Shown here piece by piece: positions 24,863 to 32,772 of a DNA stretch of 64,000 nucleotides. Source of the stretch: Microbispora bryophytorum (GTDB taxonomy: Bacteria; Actinomycetota; Actinomycetes; Streptosporangiales; Streptosporangiaceae); the NCBI RefSeq assembly GCF_006874465.1, contig NZ_VIRL01000023.1:1-64000 (forward strand), given 5' to 3'. The notes below the pieces were generated by a model that was not told where the DNA came from, did not search any database, and was given only the letters and a program-made list of their open reading frames with translations. Position 1 is the first letter of the stretch; each line of letters begins with the position of its first letter. Made by a program: the position numbers and the translations under genes.

Positions 24863-26394
24863 TCGTGGTCGGGGGTGGCGTCGGCGGCATGGTGGCCGCC
24901 CTGCTGCTCGCGCGGGACGGGCACGACGTGCGGATCTACGAGCGGCTGCCCCGGCTTGGCGGCAAGCTGGCCGAACACAGGCGGGACGGGTTCACGTTCT
25001 CGATCGGCCCTTCGCTGCTCACGCTGCCCGGCCTCTTCCTGGACCTCGGCGTGCCGCTCGACCTGGTCGAACTCGACGAGCTGTGCCGGTATCGGTTCGC
25101 GGACGGCTCGACGCTGTCCACCTGCCGCGACCCGGAGCGTACGGCAGAGGCGGTGGACCGGCTCGCGCCGGGCGAGGGCCGCAACTGGCGGGCCTTCCAC
25201 CGCTGGGCCGAGCGCTGCCTGGACGCCTCCACGCGCACCTTCTTCGCGGGACCGCCGTCCGGGCCCGTCGTCGAGCCGCCGTTCCGGCTCGCGGGCCGGC
25301 GGCCCGGCGAACGGCCGGTCGGACCGGCGGGCGGGCAGCCGAGCGGCCCTCTCCCGCGTCCCCGGCTGGGCGACCTGCTCGCGGTCGCGCCGGGCCGCAC
25401 CCTGCATGCTCTGGCGGGCCGATTCTTCCGGGACGCCCGCCTGCGCCAGTACGTCGACCGCTATGCCACCTACGCCGGGTCGAACCCCTACCGGGCGCCC
25501 GCCGCCCTCGGCTGCGTCCCCGCCATCGAGCACGGTGACGGCGGATGGTACGTGCGGGGCGGGCTGCCCCGCCTCGCCGACGCGCTGGCCGCTGCGCTGG
25601 ACAAGGCGGGCGTCGAGATCCGTCTGGAGACCGAGATCGCCGAGATCGTCGCCGACGGCGAGCGGGTCGGCGGCGTCCGCACGGTCCTCGGCGAGGTGGT
25701 CAGGGCCGACGTCGTGATCGTCAACGCCGACGCGGCCTCCCTCTACGGGCGGCTCCTGCCCGACCGCGCGCGGCTGCGCCGGATCGCCCGGCTGGGCCTG
25801 TCGTCGTCCGCCTTCCTGATGCTCGCCGCCGTGGAGGGGCGAACCGAGGGCCTGCCGCATCACTCGGTCGTGTTCTCCGCCGACTACCGGCGCGAGTTCG
25901 GCGACATCTTCGACCGGCGGCGGCCGCCGGAGGACCCCACGGTCTACATCGGCTGCCCGGCGGTGACCGACGCCACCCAGGCTCCCGCCGGCGCGGAGAG
26001 CTGGAGCATGCTGGTGAACGTCCCCGCAGGCGACCCCGGGCGCTGGCCGACGCCGCCCGAGGCGTACGCGGAGCTGGTCCTCGACCGGCTGGCCCGCCGG
26101 GGGCACGACCTGTCCGGACGGCTGCGCTTCCTCGACCTGCTGACCCCGGCCGACCTGCGCGACCGGTACGGCACCTGGGGCGGGGCGGTCTACGGCGGCG
26201 CGTACGGCGACCCGTTCGCCCCCTTCCGCCGTCCCGGCAACCGGGGGCCGCGGCGCGGGCTGTACCTCGTCGGCGGGTCCGCGCATCCGGGAGGTGGGCT
26301 GCCGCTGGTGGCGATGGGCGGGCGCATCGTGGCCGCGCTGGTGCGCAGGGACTTCCCCCGCTCCAGGCCGCGGCCGGAGGAGGCGGGACGGTGA
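24850..26394 (+). CDS. Second CrtI-family carotenoid desaturase/oxidoreductase
   Basis: The 514-residue flavoprotein begins VAEVIVVGGGVGGMVAALLLARDG (FAD dinucleotide-binding GxGxxG) and has the CrtI family end LYLVGGSAHPGGGLPLVAMGGRIVAALV. GTG 24850 follows GGAGG inside the cruF-like gene. The main phytoene desaturase of the locus is at 31261-32772, so this copy likely does a later step such as CrtD-like 3,4-desaturation of the hydrated end. A Gly/Pro/Arg-rich insertion near residues 145-175 is unusual. The next gene starts within its stop codon (GTGA). Confidence 0.8.
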   Translation: MAEVIVVGGGVGGMVAALLLARDGHDVRIYERLPRLGGKLAEHRRDGFTFSIGPSLLTLPGLFLDLGVPLDLVELDELCRYRFADGSTLSTCRDPERTAEAVDRLAPGEGRNWRAFHRWAERCLDASTRTFFAGPPSGPVVEPPFRLAGRRPGERPVGPAGGQPSGPLPRPRLGDLLAVAPGRTLHALAGRFFRDARLRQYVDRYATYAGSNPYRAPAALGCVPAIEHGDGGWYVRGGLPRLADALAAALDKAGVEIRLETEIAEIVADGERVGGVRTVLGEVVRADVVIVNADAASLYGRLLPDRARLRRIARLGLSSSAFLMLAAVEGRTEGLPHHSVVFSADYRREFGDIFDRRRPPEDPTVYIGCPAVTDATQAPAGAESWSMLVNVPAGDPGRWPTPPEAYAELVLDRLARRGHDLSGRLRFLDLLTPADLRDRYGTWGGAVYGGAYGDPFAPFRRPGNRGPRRGLYLVGGSAHPGGGLPLVAMGGRIVAALVRRDFPRSRPRPEEAGR

Positions 26395-27899
26395 CGACCA
26401 GGACGGCCAGGGCGGCCGGGGCGGCCGGGGCGGTCAGGGCGGCCAAGGTGGGCAGGGTGGTCAGGGTGGCCGGGGCGGTGAAGACGGCTGGGGTTGTGGG
26501 GGCGGCCGGGGCGGTCAGGGCGGCCGGGCGCAAGCGGCCCGGGACCGCCGCCCGGGTGCTCGCCGCGGCCCAGGCCGTCGCCGCGGTCGTCGTGCTGGTG
26601 CGGCTCGCCCGAGGCCGCCGGCGCCTCCCCCCGCTCACCGCGCCCGCGCCCGAAAGGTCCCCCGGCGCCGGTGACGGGGCGCCGCGGGCGTCCGCCGGTG
26701 GGGGGATGTCGCGGGGTGGTGATGGCGCGGCCGGAGGCGGTGGGTCGGTCGGAGGCGGGATGTCGCGGGCTGGTGGCGGCGCGGCCGGAGGCGGTGGGTG
26801 GGCCGGAGGCGGCGAGTCAGCTCTTAGGGGCGACCCGGCGGCGCGGATCGGCCGGGACGGAACACCCGGTGGGGGAGATCCGGACATCTCGGTGGTCATC
26901 CCGGCGAGGGACGAGGAACGGCGGATCGGCCCCTGCCTGCGGGCGGTGCTGGCCGATCCCGCCGTCACCGAGGTGATCGTGGTAGACGACGAGTCCTCGG
27001 ACGGCACCGCCCGGCTGGCCGCCGCCAGCGGGGCGACGGTGGTGCGCGGACGCCCGCTGCCGGACGGCTGGGTGGGCAAGCAGTGGGCGCTGCACCAGGG
27101 GCTGCGGGAGGCGCGCGGCGAGATCGTGGTCACCCTGGACGCCGACACCCGGCCCCGGCCCGGCCTGTTCGGCGCGCTCGCCGCCGCCCTCGTGGACCAC
27201 GACCTGGTCAGCGCTGGCCCGCGTTTCGTCTGCGACGGCCTCGCCGAGCAGGCGCTGCACGCGTCGTTCCTCGCCACGCTGGTCTACCGGTTCGGCCCCA
27301 TCGGGCCCCCGGCCCCGCCGCCGCCCCACCGGGTGGTGGCCAACGGCCAGTGCCTGGCCTTCCGCCGGGGGGCGATGCGGCGGGCCGACGGCTTCGCCCG
27401 GATACGCGGCCACATGACCGACGACGTCGCCCTCGCCAGGACCCTGGCCGCCGACGGCTGGAGGGTCGGCTTCCTCGACGCGGGGGGCCTGCTGGAGGTC
27501 GACATGCACGAGTCGGCGGCCGAGGTGTGGCGGGAGTGGGGGCGTTCGCTGCCGCTGCGCGACGTCACCCGCCCCGCCTGGCAGGCGGCCGATCTCGCCG
27601 TCGTCTGGCTCGCCGCCGCGTTGCCGGCGCTCCGCCTGGCCGCCGGGCGGCCGACCCGGCTCGACCTGACGCTGCTCGCCGTACGGGTGCTGCTCACCAC
27701 CGCGCTGCGGCGCAGCTACGCCCGGCCGGGCGCGGGCGTGATGCTGTCGTTCCTGCTCGACCCGGTCACGGCCGTACGGCTGACGCAGGCGACGCTGCGG
27801 CCCGTCAGGACCTGGCGGAGCCGCGCCTACGGCCTCGGCCGCCCAGCCGTCACGTCCGGCGCGCGGCCAGCGCCGCCTGACCGAAACGCAGCCCGATGA
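26391..27899 (+). CDS. Family 2 glycosyltransferase (CruG-like), with a low-complexity N-terminus
   Basis: The 502-residue protein has about 165 N-terminal residues of Ala/Gly/Val/Arg-rich sequence including one hydrophobic stretch and an 18-residue Gly-rich repeat. A GT-A domain follows: DISVVIPARDEERRIGPCL, VIVVDDESSDGTA, TLDADTRPRPG (DxD), MTDDVALARTLAADGWRVGFLD and a QxxRW-like EVWREWGRSL region. C-terminal membrane helices complete it. Coupled to the CruF-like hydratase and desaturase, it most likely glycosylates the new carotenoid hydroxyl, as CruG does. Its 3' end overlaps the convergent plsY-like gene by 50 bases. Confidence 0.75.
   Translation: MTTRTARAAGAAGAVRAAKVGRVVRVAGAVKTAGVVGAAGAVRAAGRKRPGTAARVLAAAQAVAAVVVLVRLARGRRRLPPLTAPAPERSPGAGDGAPRASAGGGMSRGGDGAAGGGGSVGGGMSRAGGGAAGGGGWAGGGESALRGDPAARIGRDGTPGGGDPDISVVIPARDEERRIGPCLRAVLADPAVTEVIVVDDESSDGTARLAAASGATVVRGRPLPDGWVGKQWALHQGLREARGEIVVTLDADTRPRPGLFGALAAALVDHDLVSAGPRFVCDGLAEQALHASFLATLVYRFGPIGPPAPPPPHRVVANGQCLAFRRGAMRRADGFARIRGHMTDDVALARTLAADGWRVGFLDAGGLLEVDMHESAAEVWREWGRSLPLRDVTRPAWQAADLAVVWLAAALPALRLAAGRPTRLDLTLLAVRVLLTTALRRSYARPGAGVMLSFLLDPVTAVRLTQATLRPVRTWRSRAYGLGRPAVTSGARPAPPDRNAAR
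26702..26809 (+). repeat. 54-bp tandem duplication inside the glycosyltransferase gene
   Basis: The unit starting GGATGTCGCGGG at 26704 recurs at 26758. It encodes two 18-residue Gly-rich units (GGGMSR...). It lies in the linker ahead of the catalytic domain. Confidence 0.8.
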
Positions 27900-28464
27900 G
27901 GCACATCAGCGCGCCGGTCGCGGCGATGTGGCCGATCGGCGCGAACGGCAGTTGCAGCAGCGGGATCGCGAAGACCCCGGCCCTGGCCCCGATCGCGAAC
28001 GACCGCGTGAGCAGGAACGTCACCGCCAGCAGGGCGAGCGCGAGCACGAACGCGGGCGGGCAGATCACCGCGACGCCGCCGGCGAAGGTCAGCACCGACC
28101 GCCCGCCGCGGAACCCGGCGAAGACGGGCCAGGCGTGCCCGATCATCGCGGCCCCCACAGCCAGGTATGCGGCCGGGGCGCTCGGGCCGGTGACCACTCC
28201 CGGCCCGGTCGTGTGCGCGCCCCCGGCCAGCAGCCCGAGCAGCCCGGCGAGCACGCCCTTGGCCGTGTCCCCGGCGAAGACCGGCGCGGCGGCCCGGCGG
28301 CCGAGCCGTTCGCGCACGTTCCAGAAGCCGGGGTTGCGGTCGCCCACCTCCCGGGGATCGACGCCCCGACGCCCCGCGACCAGCACCGCCACCGGGATCG
28401 AGCCGAGAAGGTAGCCGCCGATGAGCGCCACCAGCATGGGGACGAGCGGCGGGAGCGTCGTCAC
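27850..28464 (-). CDS. Divergent PlsY-family acyl-phosphate acyltransferase
   Basis: The 204-residue integral membrane protein has the PlsY fold: LIGGYLLGSIPVAVL at the start, five or so membrane segments, and GHAWPVFAGFRGGR. In canonical PlsY motif 1 is GSGNxGATN and motif 2 GGKGVAT; here they read GDRNPGFWN (41-49) and GGRSVLT (120-126). The C-terminal His/Asn/Glu motif 3 is not visible. PlsY transfers acyl from acyl-phosphate to glycerol 3-phosphate; these changes fall in the catalytic and substrate-binding motifs. GTG 28464 follows GGAGGTGG. It sits within the carotenoid locus with a PlsX homologue, overlapping a plus-strand gene at each end. Confidence 0.8.
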   Translation of the reverse strand: MTTLPPLVPMLVALIGGYLLGSIPVAVLVAGRRGVDPREVGDRNPGFWNVRERLGRRAAAPVFAGDTAKGVLAGLLGLLAGGAHTTGPGVVTGPSAPAAYLAVGAAMIGHAWPVFAGFRGGRSVLTFAGGVAVICPPAFVLALALLAVTFLLTRSFAIGARAGVFAIPLLQLPFAPIGHIAATGALMCLIGLRFGQAALAARRT

Positions 28465-29197
28465 GTTCCACCTCCAGAGATACGCCGGCCGGGGGGCGAT
28501 GCGGCACATGGCCTTCGACCGTCCGGTGCTGCGCCGCACCGGGGGCCTGCTGTTCTGGCGGCTGCTGGGCACGGGCCGGGGGGCGTCGACGACCCTCGGC
28601 GCCGACCTGCGCCGCTGGGCGCTGCTCGCCGTCTGGCGGGACGAGCAGGCGGTCGAAGAGTTCCTGGCACGCTCGCCGATCCCCGCGAGGTGGCGGCGCG
28701 AGGCGATCGAGACCTGGCACGTGCGGCTCGCGCCGACCGCCTCGCGCGGGCGCTGGAACGGCGCAGAGCCGTTCGCCCCCGTGACCGGCGGCCCGTACGG
28801 CGGCCTGGACGGCGAGCCGCGCAGCGGTCCGGTGGCGGTGCTGACCCGGGCGTCGATCCGGCCGTCGCGACTGCCGGCGTTCTACCGGTCCGCACCCGCC
28901 GTCGACCGGTCGCTGCGGGCCCAGGAGGGCTGCCTCGCCTCCGTCGGGATGGGGGAGTGGCCGGTGGCCAGGCAGGCGACCTTCTCGCTGTGGCGGGACG
29001 CCGCCGCCGTACGAGCGTTCGCCTACGCCGGGCGGGCGCACCGCGAGGTCGTCGAACGGGTCCGCGCCCACGACTGGTACTCGGAGGAGTTGTTCGCCCG
29101 GTTCGTCCCCTACGCCAGCGCGGGCACCTGGGACGGCGCCGACCCTCTCGCCGGTCCTCTCGCCGACCCCTACGCCGGTCCCCTCGCCGATCCCTGA
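28421..29197 (+). CDS. crtA: CrtA-like carotenoid monooxygenase (spheroidene monooxygenase family)
   Basis: The 258-residue protein has the two-part ferredoxin-like layout of CrtA: RRWALLAVWRDEQAVEEFLARSP in the first half and QATFSLWRDAAAVRAFAYAG, AHREVVERVRAHDWYSEELFARF and GTWDGADPL in the second. CrtA introduces a keto group at C-2 of acyclic hydroxylated carotenoids. ATG 28421 has GAGAAGGT upstream; ATG 28436 is an alternative. Its 5' end overlaps the start of the divergent plsY-like gene by about 44 bases. The tail has an imperfect LAGPLADPYAGPLADP repeat. Confidence 0.75.
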   Translation: MSATSMGTSGGSVVTFHLQRYAGRGAMRHMAFDRPVLRRTGGLLFWRLLGTGRGASTTLGADLRRWALLAVWRDEQAVEEFLARSPIPARWRREAIETWHVRLAPTASRGRWNGAEPFAPVTGGPYGGLDGEPRSGPVAVLTRASIRPSRLPAFYRSAPAVDRSLRAQEGCLASVGMGEWPVARQATFSLWRDAAAVRAFAYAGRAHREVVERVRAHDWYSEELFARFVPYASAGTWDGADPLAGPLADPYAGPLADP

Positions 29198-29283
29198 GCA
29201 GTCCGGCGGGCCGCTCGGGCGTCCTCGTGACCCGAAACGCGAGCCGGAACGCGAGCCGGGGCCGGGCCCAGCGGTGTGGGAGG

Positions 29284-30255
29284 TCACGACACGGGGCGGA
29301 TGGCAAGACGGTCGCCGAGACGGGCCACGACCTCGCCCTCGGCCAGGTCGCGCGCCACCACGCAGGCCCTGGCGATGGTCGCTGCCCGGGAGGAGCCGTG
29401 CGCCACGACGACGGTGCGGGTGAGCCCGAGCAGGGCCGCGCCGCCGTGCGTCTCGGGGTCGTAACGGCGCGCCACCCGGCCGAGCTCGGCGGACCCGGCC
29501 ACGCCCTGCGCCGCCGCGAGGGTGAGCGCGGCGCGCACGGTCCCCTCCACGTTCTTCAGCACGACGTTGCCGGTGAAGCCGTCGGTGACGATGACGTCGA
29601 CGGCCCCGGTGAGCACGTCGCCGCCCTCGACGTTGCCGTGGAACCGCAGCGGCATGCCGCGCAGCAGGGTCTCGGCGCGGCGGGTCAGCCGGTTGCCCTT
29701 GCCGGGCTCCGCGCCGATCGACAGCAACCCGACGCGGGGGTCGGGCACGCCCAGCACGACCTGCGCGTACGACGCCCCGAGCAGCGCGAACTGGGCGATC
29801 ATCTCGGGCGTCGGGTCCACGGTCGCCCCGGCGTCGATCAATACGGTGGCCCCGCCCGCCGTCGTCGGCAGCGCCACGGCCAGTGCGGGGCGCAGCACGG
29901 CGGGCGCGGTGCCCAGCCGGTCGACCGCGCAGGCGACCACGGCCCCGGTGGACCCCGCCGACACGAAGGCCGCGCCCGCTCCGGCCCGCAGGAGATCGAA
30001 GCCGACGGCCAGGTTGGAGCAGGCCATGCGGATCGCGCCCGCGCCCCGCTCGGTCATCGGCACGACGTCGGCGGCGTGCGCGACGTCGATCTCGCCCGCC
30101 GCCCCGGCGCGGGCCAGTTCTCCGCGCACGGCTCCGGACCGGCCGACGAGAACCACCGGCACGCCGTGCTCCCGCCACGCCTCGACCGCCCCGCGCACGA
30201 TCTGCGCGGGCCCGTGGTCTCCGCCCATGGCGTCCACCACGACCCGCCGGGACAT
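29284..30255 (-). CDS. plsX: PlsX-family phosphate acyltransferase
   Basis: The 323-residue protein is a complete PlsX: MSRRVVVDAMGGDHGPAQIVRG at the start, FVSAGSTGAVVA, LLSIGAEPGKGN, FHGNVEGGDVL, DVIVTDGFTGNVVLKNVEG and GAALLGL near the end. PlsX makes acyl-phosphate from acyl-ACP and phosphate for PlsY. In most actinobacteria plsX sits near rpmF and rnc; here it lies 79 bases after crtB on the same strand, so it is probably an extra copy serving the carotenoid locus with the PlsY-like protein. The start is ATG 30255; the ribosome site is weak. Confidence 0.88.
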   Translation of the reverse strand: MSRRVVVDAMGGDHGPAQIVRGAVEAWREHGVPVVLVGRSGAVRGELARAGAAGEIDVAHAADVVPMTERGAGAIRMACSNLAVGFDLLRAGAGAAFVSAGSTGAVVACAVDRLGTAPAVLRPALAVALPTTAGGATVLIDAGATVDPTPEMIAQFALLGASYAQVVLGVPDPRVGLLSIGAEPGKGNRLTRRAETLLRGMPLRFHGNVEGGDVLTGAVDVIVTDGFTGNVVLKNVEGTVRAALTLAAAQGVAGSAELGRVARRYDPETHGGAALLGLTRTVVVAHGSSRAATIARACVVARDLAEGEVVARLGDRLAIRPVS

Positions 30256-30334
30256 CACGTCCCGCTCGCGGGCGGGAATGCGCTGCCCGGGGACCGGACC
30301 GGCGCCGGGCGCGGCGTCCTGTCCGGGATCCACG

Positions 30335-31264
30335 TCAGGCCACCCCCACCCGGCGCTCGGCCCGCACGGCGGCACGCGCGGCGAGCAGGTGCCGGACGAA
30401 GATCGCGAGCCGGCGCCGTCGGGGCACCGCGGCCCGCCTCACCAGCACGTCGTGCCCGGCCGCCTCGACCTCGTCCAGGATGCCGCCGTACAGCTCGTAC
30501 GCGGCGGTGATGCACGGCCGGGACGACGGCGCGAGCAGCGCGATCCCGTCGCGGGCCCGCCGGTAGTGGTCGCGGGCGCGGTCGCACTCGTAGGCCACCA
30601 GCTCCCGCACGGCCGGCGTGGCGTACGGCGCGGCCAGGTCGGCCTCGGTCACGCCGAACTTCTCGAGGTCCGACAGCGGCAGGTAGACGCGGCCCCGCGC
30701 CAGGTCCTCCCGGACGTCGCGGATGAAGTTCGTGAGCTGGAAGGCCAGCCCGAGCTGGCGGGCGGGCTCGCGGGCCCGCGCATCCTCGCCCGGCAGTGCC
30801 TCCAGCACCGGCAGCATCATCGTCCCGATGACCGCCGCCGATCCCTCCATGTATCCCAGCAGGTCGTCGTAGGTCGCGTACCGGTCCACGGTCAGGTCGG
30901 CGCGCATGGACGCGAGAAACGCCCGCACGTCGGCCTGGTCGATCCCGAACGCCCGCACCGTGTGCGTGAACGCGGGGAGCACCGGATCGTGGACGCGCTC
31001 CCCGTCGAGCGCGGCGGCGAGCCGGGAGGACAGGCGCTCCAGCGCCGCGGCGCGGTCGCCGGTCATCGCGAGCGAGTCCACGATCTCGTCGGCGTAGCGG
31101 GCGAAGCCGTACAACGCGTGGACGTGCGGTCGTTTCCACGCGGGCAGCAGGCGGGTGGCCAGGTAGTAGGAGCGGCCGTAGCTCGCGTGCAACCTGCGGC
31201 ACCGCTCGTAGCCGGCCGTCAGCGTCGCGGCCGGTGCCCGGGATGGCGTGCTCAGCGTGCTCAT
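30335..31264 (-). CDS. crtB: Phytoene synthase
   Basis: The 309-residue protein condenses two geranylgeranyl diphosphates to phytoene. Both aspartate-rich motifs are present: YADEIVDS near residue 60 and LTNFIRDVREDLARGRVYLP near residue 180. HASYGRSYYLATRLLP and PAVRELVAYECDRARDHY are typical. The ATG overlaps the crtI stop (ATGA, 31261-31264), so the crtE-crtI-crtB run is translationally coupled. Confidence 0.93.
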   Translation of the reverse strand: MSTLSTPSRAPAATLTAGYERCRRLHASYGRSYYLATRLLPAWKRPHVHALYGFARYADEIVDSLAMTGDRAAALERLSSRLAAALDGERVHDPVLPAFTHTVRAFGIDQADVRAFLASMRADLTVDRYATYDDLLGYMEGSAAVIGTMMLPVLEALPGEDARAREPARQLGLAFQLTNFIRDVREDLARGRVYLPLSDLEKFGVTEADLAAPYATPAVRELVAYECDRARDHYRRARDGIALLAPSSRPCITAAYELYGGILDEVEAAGHDVLVRRAAVPRRRRLAIFVRHLLAARAAVRAERRVGVA

Positions 31265-32772
31265 GGGGCGCTCTCCAGGATGCGTTCGGCGGCCAGACGG
31301 CCGGAGATCAGCACGGGCGGCACCCCGACCCCGGGTGCCGTGTACATGCCGGCGAAGTGAAGTCCGGGGACCCGCCTGGCCGCGCCGGACGGGCGGAACC
31401 ACGCGGTCTGGGTGAACCGGGCGTCGAGTGCGAAGGGCGTGCCGGCCGAGTGGCCGCGCCGCCGCCAGGCGGGGGGATCGAGCACCAGCCGGGGCGTGGC
31501 GGACAGGTCGCCGTATCCGAGGTCGGCGAGCCGGCTCAGCATGCGGTCCAGGAGGCGGGGGGTTAGGGCGGTCCAGTCGGCGCCGCCCCGCGTGTTCGCG
31601 GTGGGTTCCAGCACGCTGAGCACGGCGGGGCCGCCGTCGCCCGGCCCGTGGTCGTGTGGCCCGTGGTTGTCTGGCCCGTGGTTAACGGGACAGGTCACCA
31701 GCAGGCTCGGGTCCGATTGCGGCCTGCCCGCCTCCAGAGCCGCGAACGTCGACTCCCACTCCCGCCCGAAGTGCAGGGTGTGATGGGCCTGGCCCTCCGG
31801 GCGCCGGTCGAGCGCGAAGTGCGCCACCAGGCAGGAGGGGGAGAAGCGGGGCCGCCGCAGCCGCCAGTCGGCCGCCTCCTCCGGCAGCAGGCCGTCGCCG
31901 CCCCGCCGGCCCTGCGCCCGGACCAGGTCGCAGGCCACCACGGCGTGCCGGGCGGCGAGCCGTTCGCCGGTGGCGAGGCGGACGGCGACCACCCCCGCGC
32001 CGTCGGTCTCGATCCGCGTGGCCCGCACGCCGTACCGGAAGACCGCCCCGGCCTTCTCCGCGGCGGCGGCCATGGCCCGGGGGACGGCGTGCATGCCGCC
32101 CTCCCTGGGGAAGTAGACCCCGCCGACCGTGTCCATGTGCGCGATCACCGCGTACACGCCGAGGGCGCGGCGCGGCGACAGGCCGACGTACAGTGCCTGG
32201 AAGGTGTGCGCCCTGATCAGCCGCTCGTCGGTGAGGTGACGCCGCACGAGCCCGTCCAGCCGGCGGAAGCCGCCGAGCGCGGCCAGCCGCGCCAGCGCGT
32301 ACGGCCGGGCCAGCGCCCGCAGCCGGGTCATGTCCCGGTCGATGAAGGCACCCCACTCGGCTTCGAACATCTCTCCGAGCAGGCGCCGGAACCGCTGGTA
32401 GCGCCGGGCCTCTTCGGGCCCGGACAGCTCCCGCACCTGCTCGGCCATCGCGTCGGCCCCCGCCACCACGTCGAGCCGCGAACCGTCGTGGAAGGTCAGC
32501 CGGTAGTACGGGTCGAGCCGCCGCAGCGGCAGCCAGCGCTCCATGTCCTGCCCGGCGGCGGCGAAGGTGTCGGCCAGCACCCCCGGCATGGTCAGCACCG
32601 AGGGGCCGGTGTCGAAGCGGTGGGAGCCCAGGGTCGCCGTGCCGCAGCAGCCGCCCGGCACGTCGGAGGCCTCCACGACCGTCACCTCACGGCCCGCCCC
32701 GGCCAGGCGCATCGCGGCGGACAGACCGCCCAGCCCGGCGCCGATCACCACGACCGGCCCGCCCGCGGTCAT
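31261..32772 (-). CDS. crtI: Phytoene desaturase
   Basis: The 503-residue FAD protein starts with VVVIGAGLGGLSAAMRLAGAG and has the early CrtI block FDTGPSVLTMPGVLADTFAAAG, the mid block VGGVYFPREGGMHAVPRAMAAA and the C-terminal LHFAGMYTAPGVGVPPVLISGRLAAERIL. It introduces double bonds into phytoene up to lycopene. A His/Gly/Asp-rich insert (NHGPDNHGPHDHGPGDGG, near residue 390) is a local tandem repeat absent from most homologues. ATG 32772 overlaps the crtE stop (ATGA-type). Confidence 0.92.
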   Translation of the reverse strand: MTAGGPVVVIGAGLGGLSAAMRLAGAGREVTVVEASDVPGGCCGTATLGSHRFDTGPSVLTMPGVLADTFAAAGQDMERWLPLRRLDPYYRLTFHDGSRLDVVAGADAMAEQVRELSGPEEARRYQRFRRLLGEMFEAEWGAFIDRDMTRLRALARPYALARLAALGGFRRLDGLVRRHLTDERLIRAHTFQALYVGLSPRRALGVYAVIAHMDTVGGVYFPREGGMHAVPRAMAAAAEKAGAVFRYGVRATRIETDGAGVVAVRLATGERLAARHAVVACDLVRAQGRRGGDGLLPEEAADWRLRRPRFSPSCLVAHFALDRRPEGQAHHTLHFGREWESTFAALEAGRPQSDPSLLVTCPVNHGPDNHGPHDHGPGDGGPAVLSVLEPTANTRGGADWTALTPRLLDRMLSRLADLGYGDLSATPRLVLDPPAWRRRGHSAGTPFALDARFTQTAWFRPSGAARRVPGLHFAGMYTAPGVGVPPVLISGRLAAERILESAP

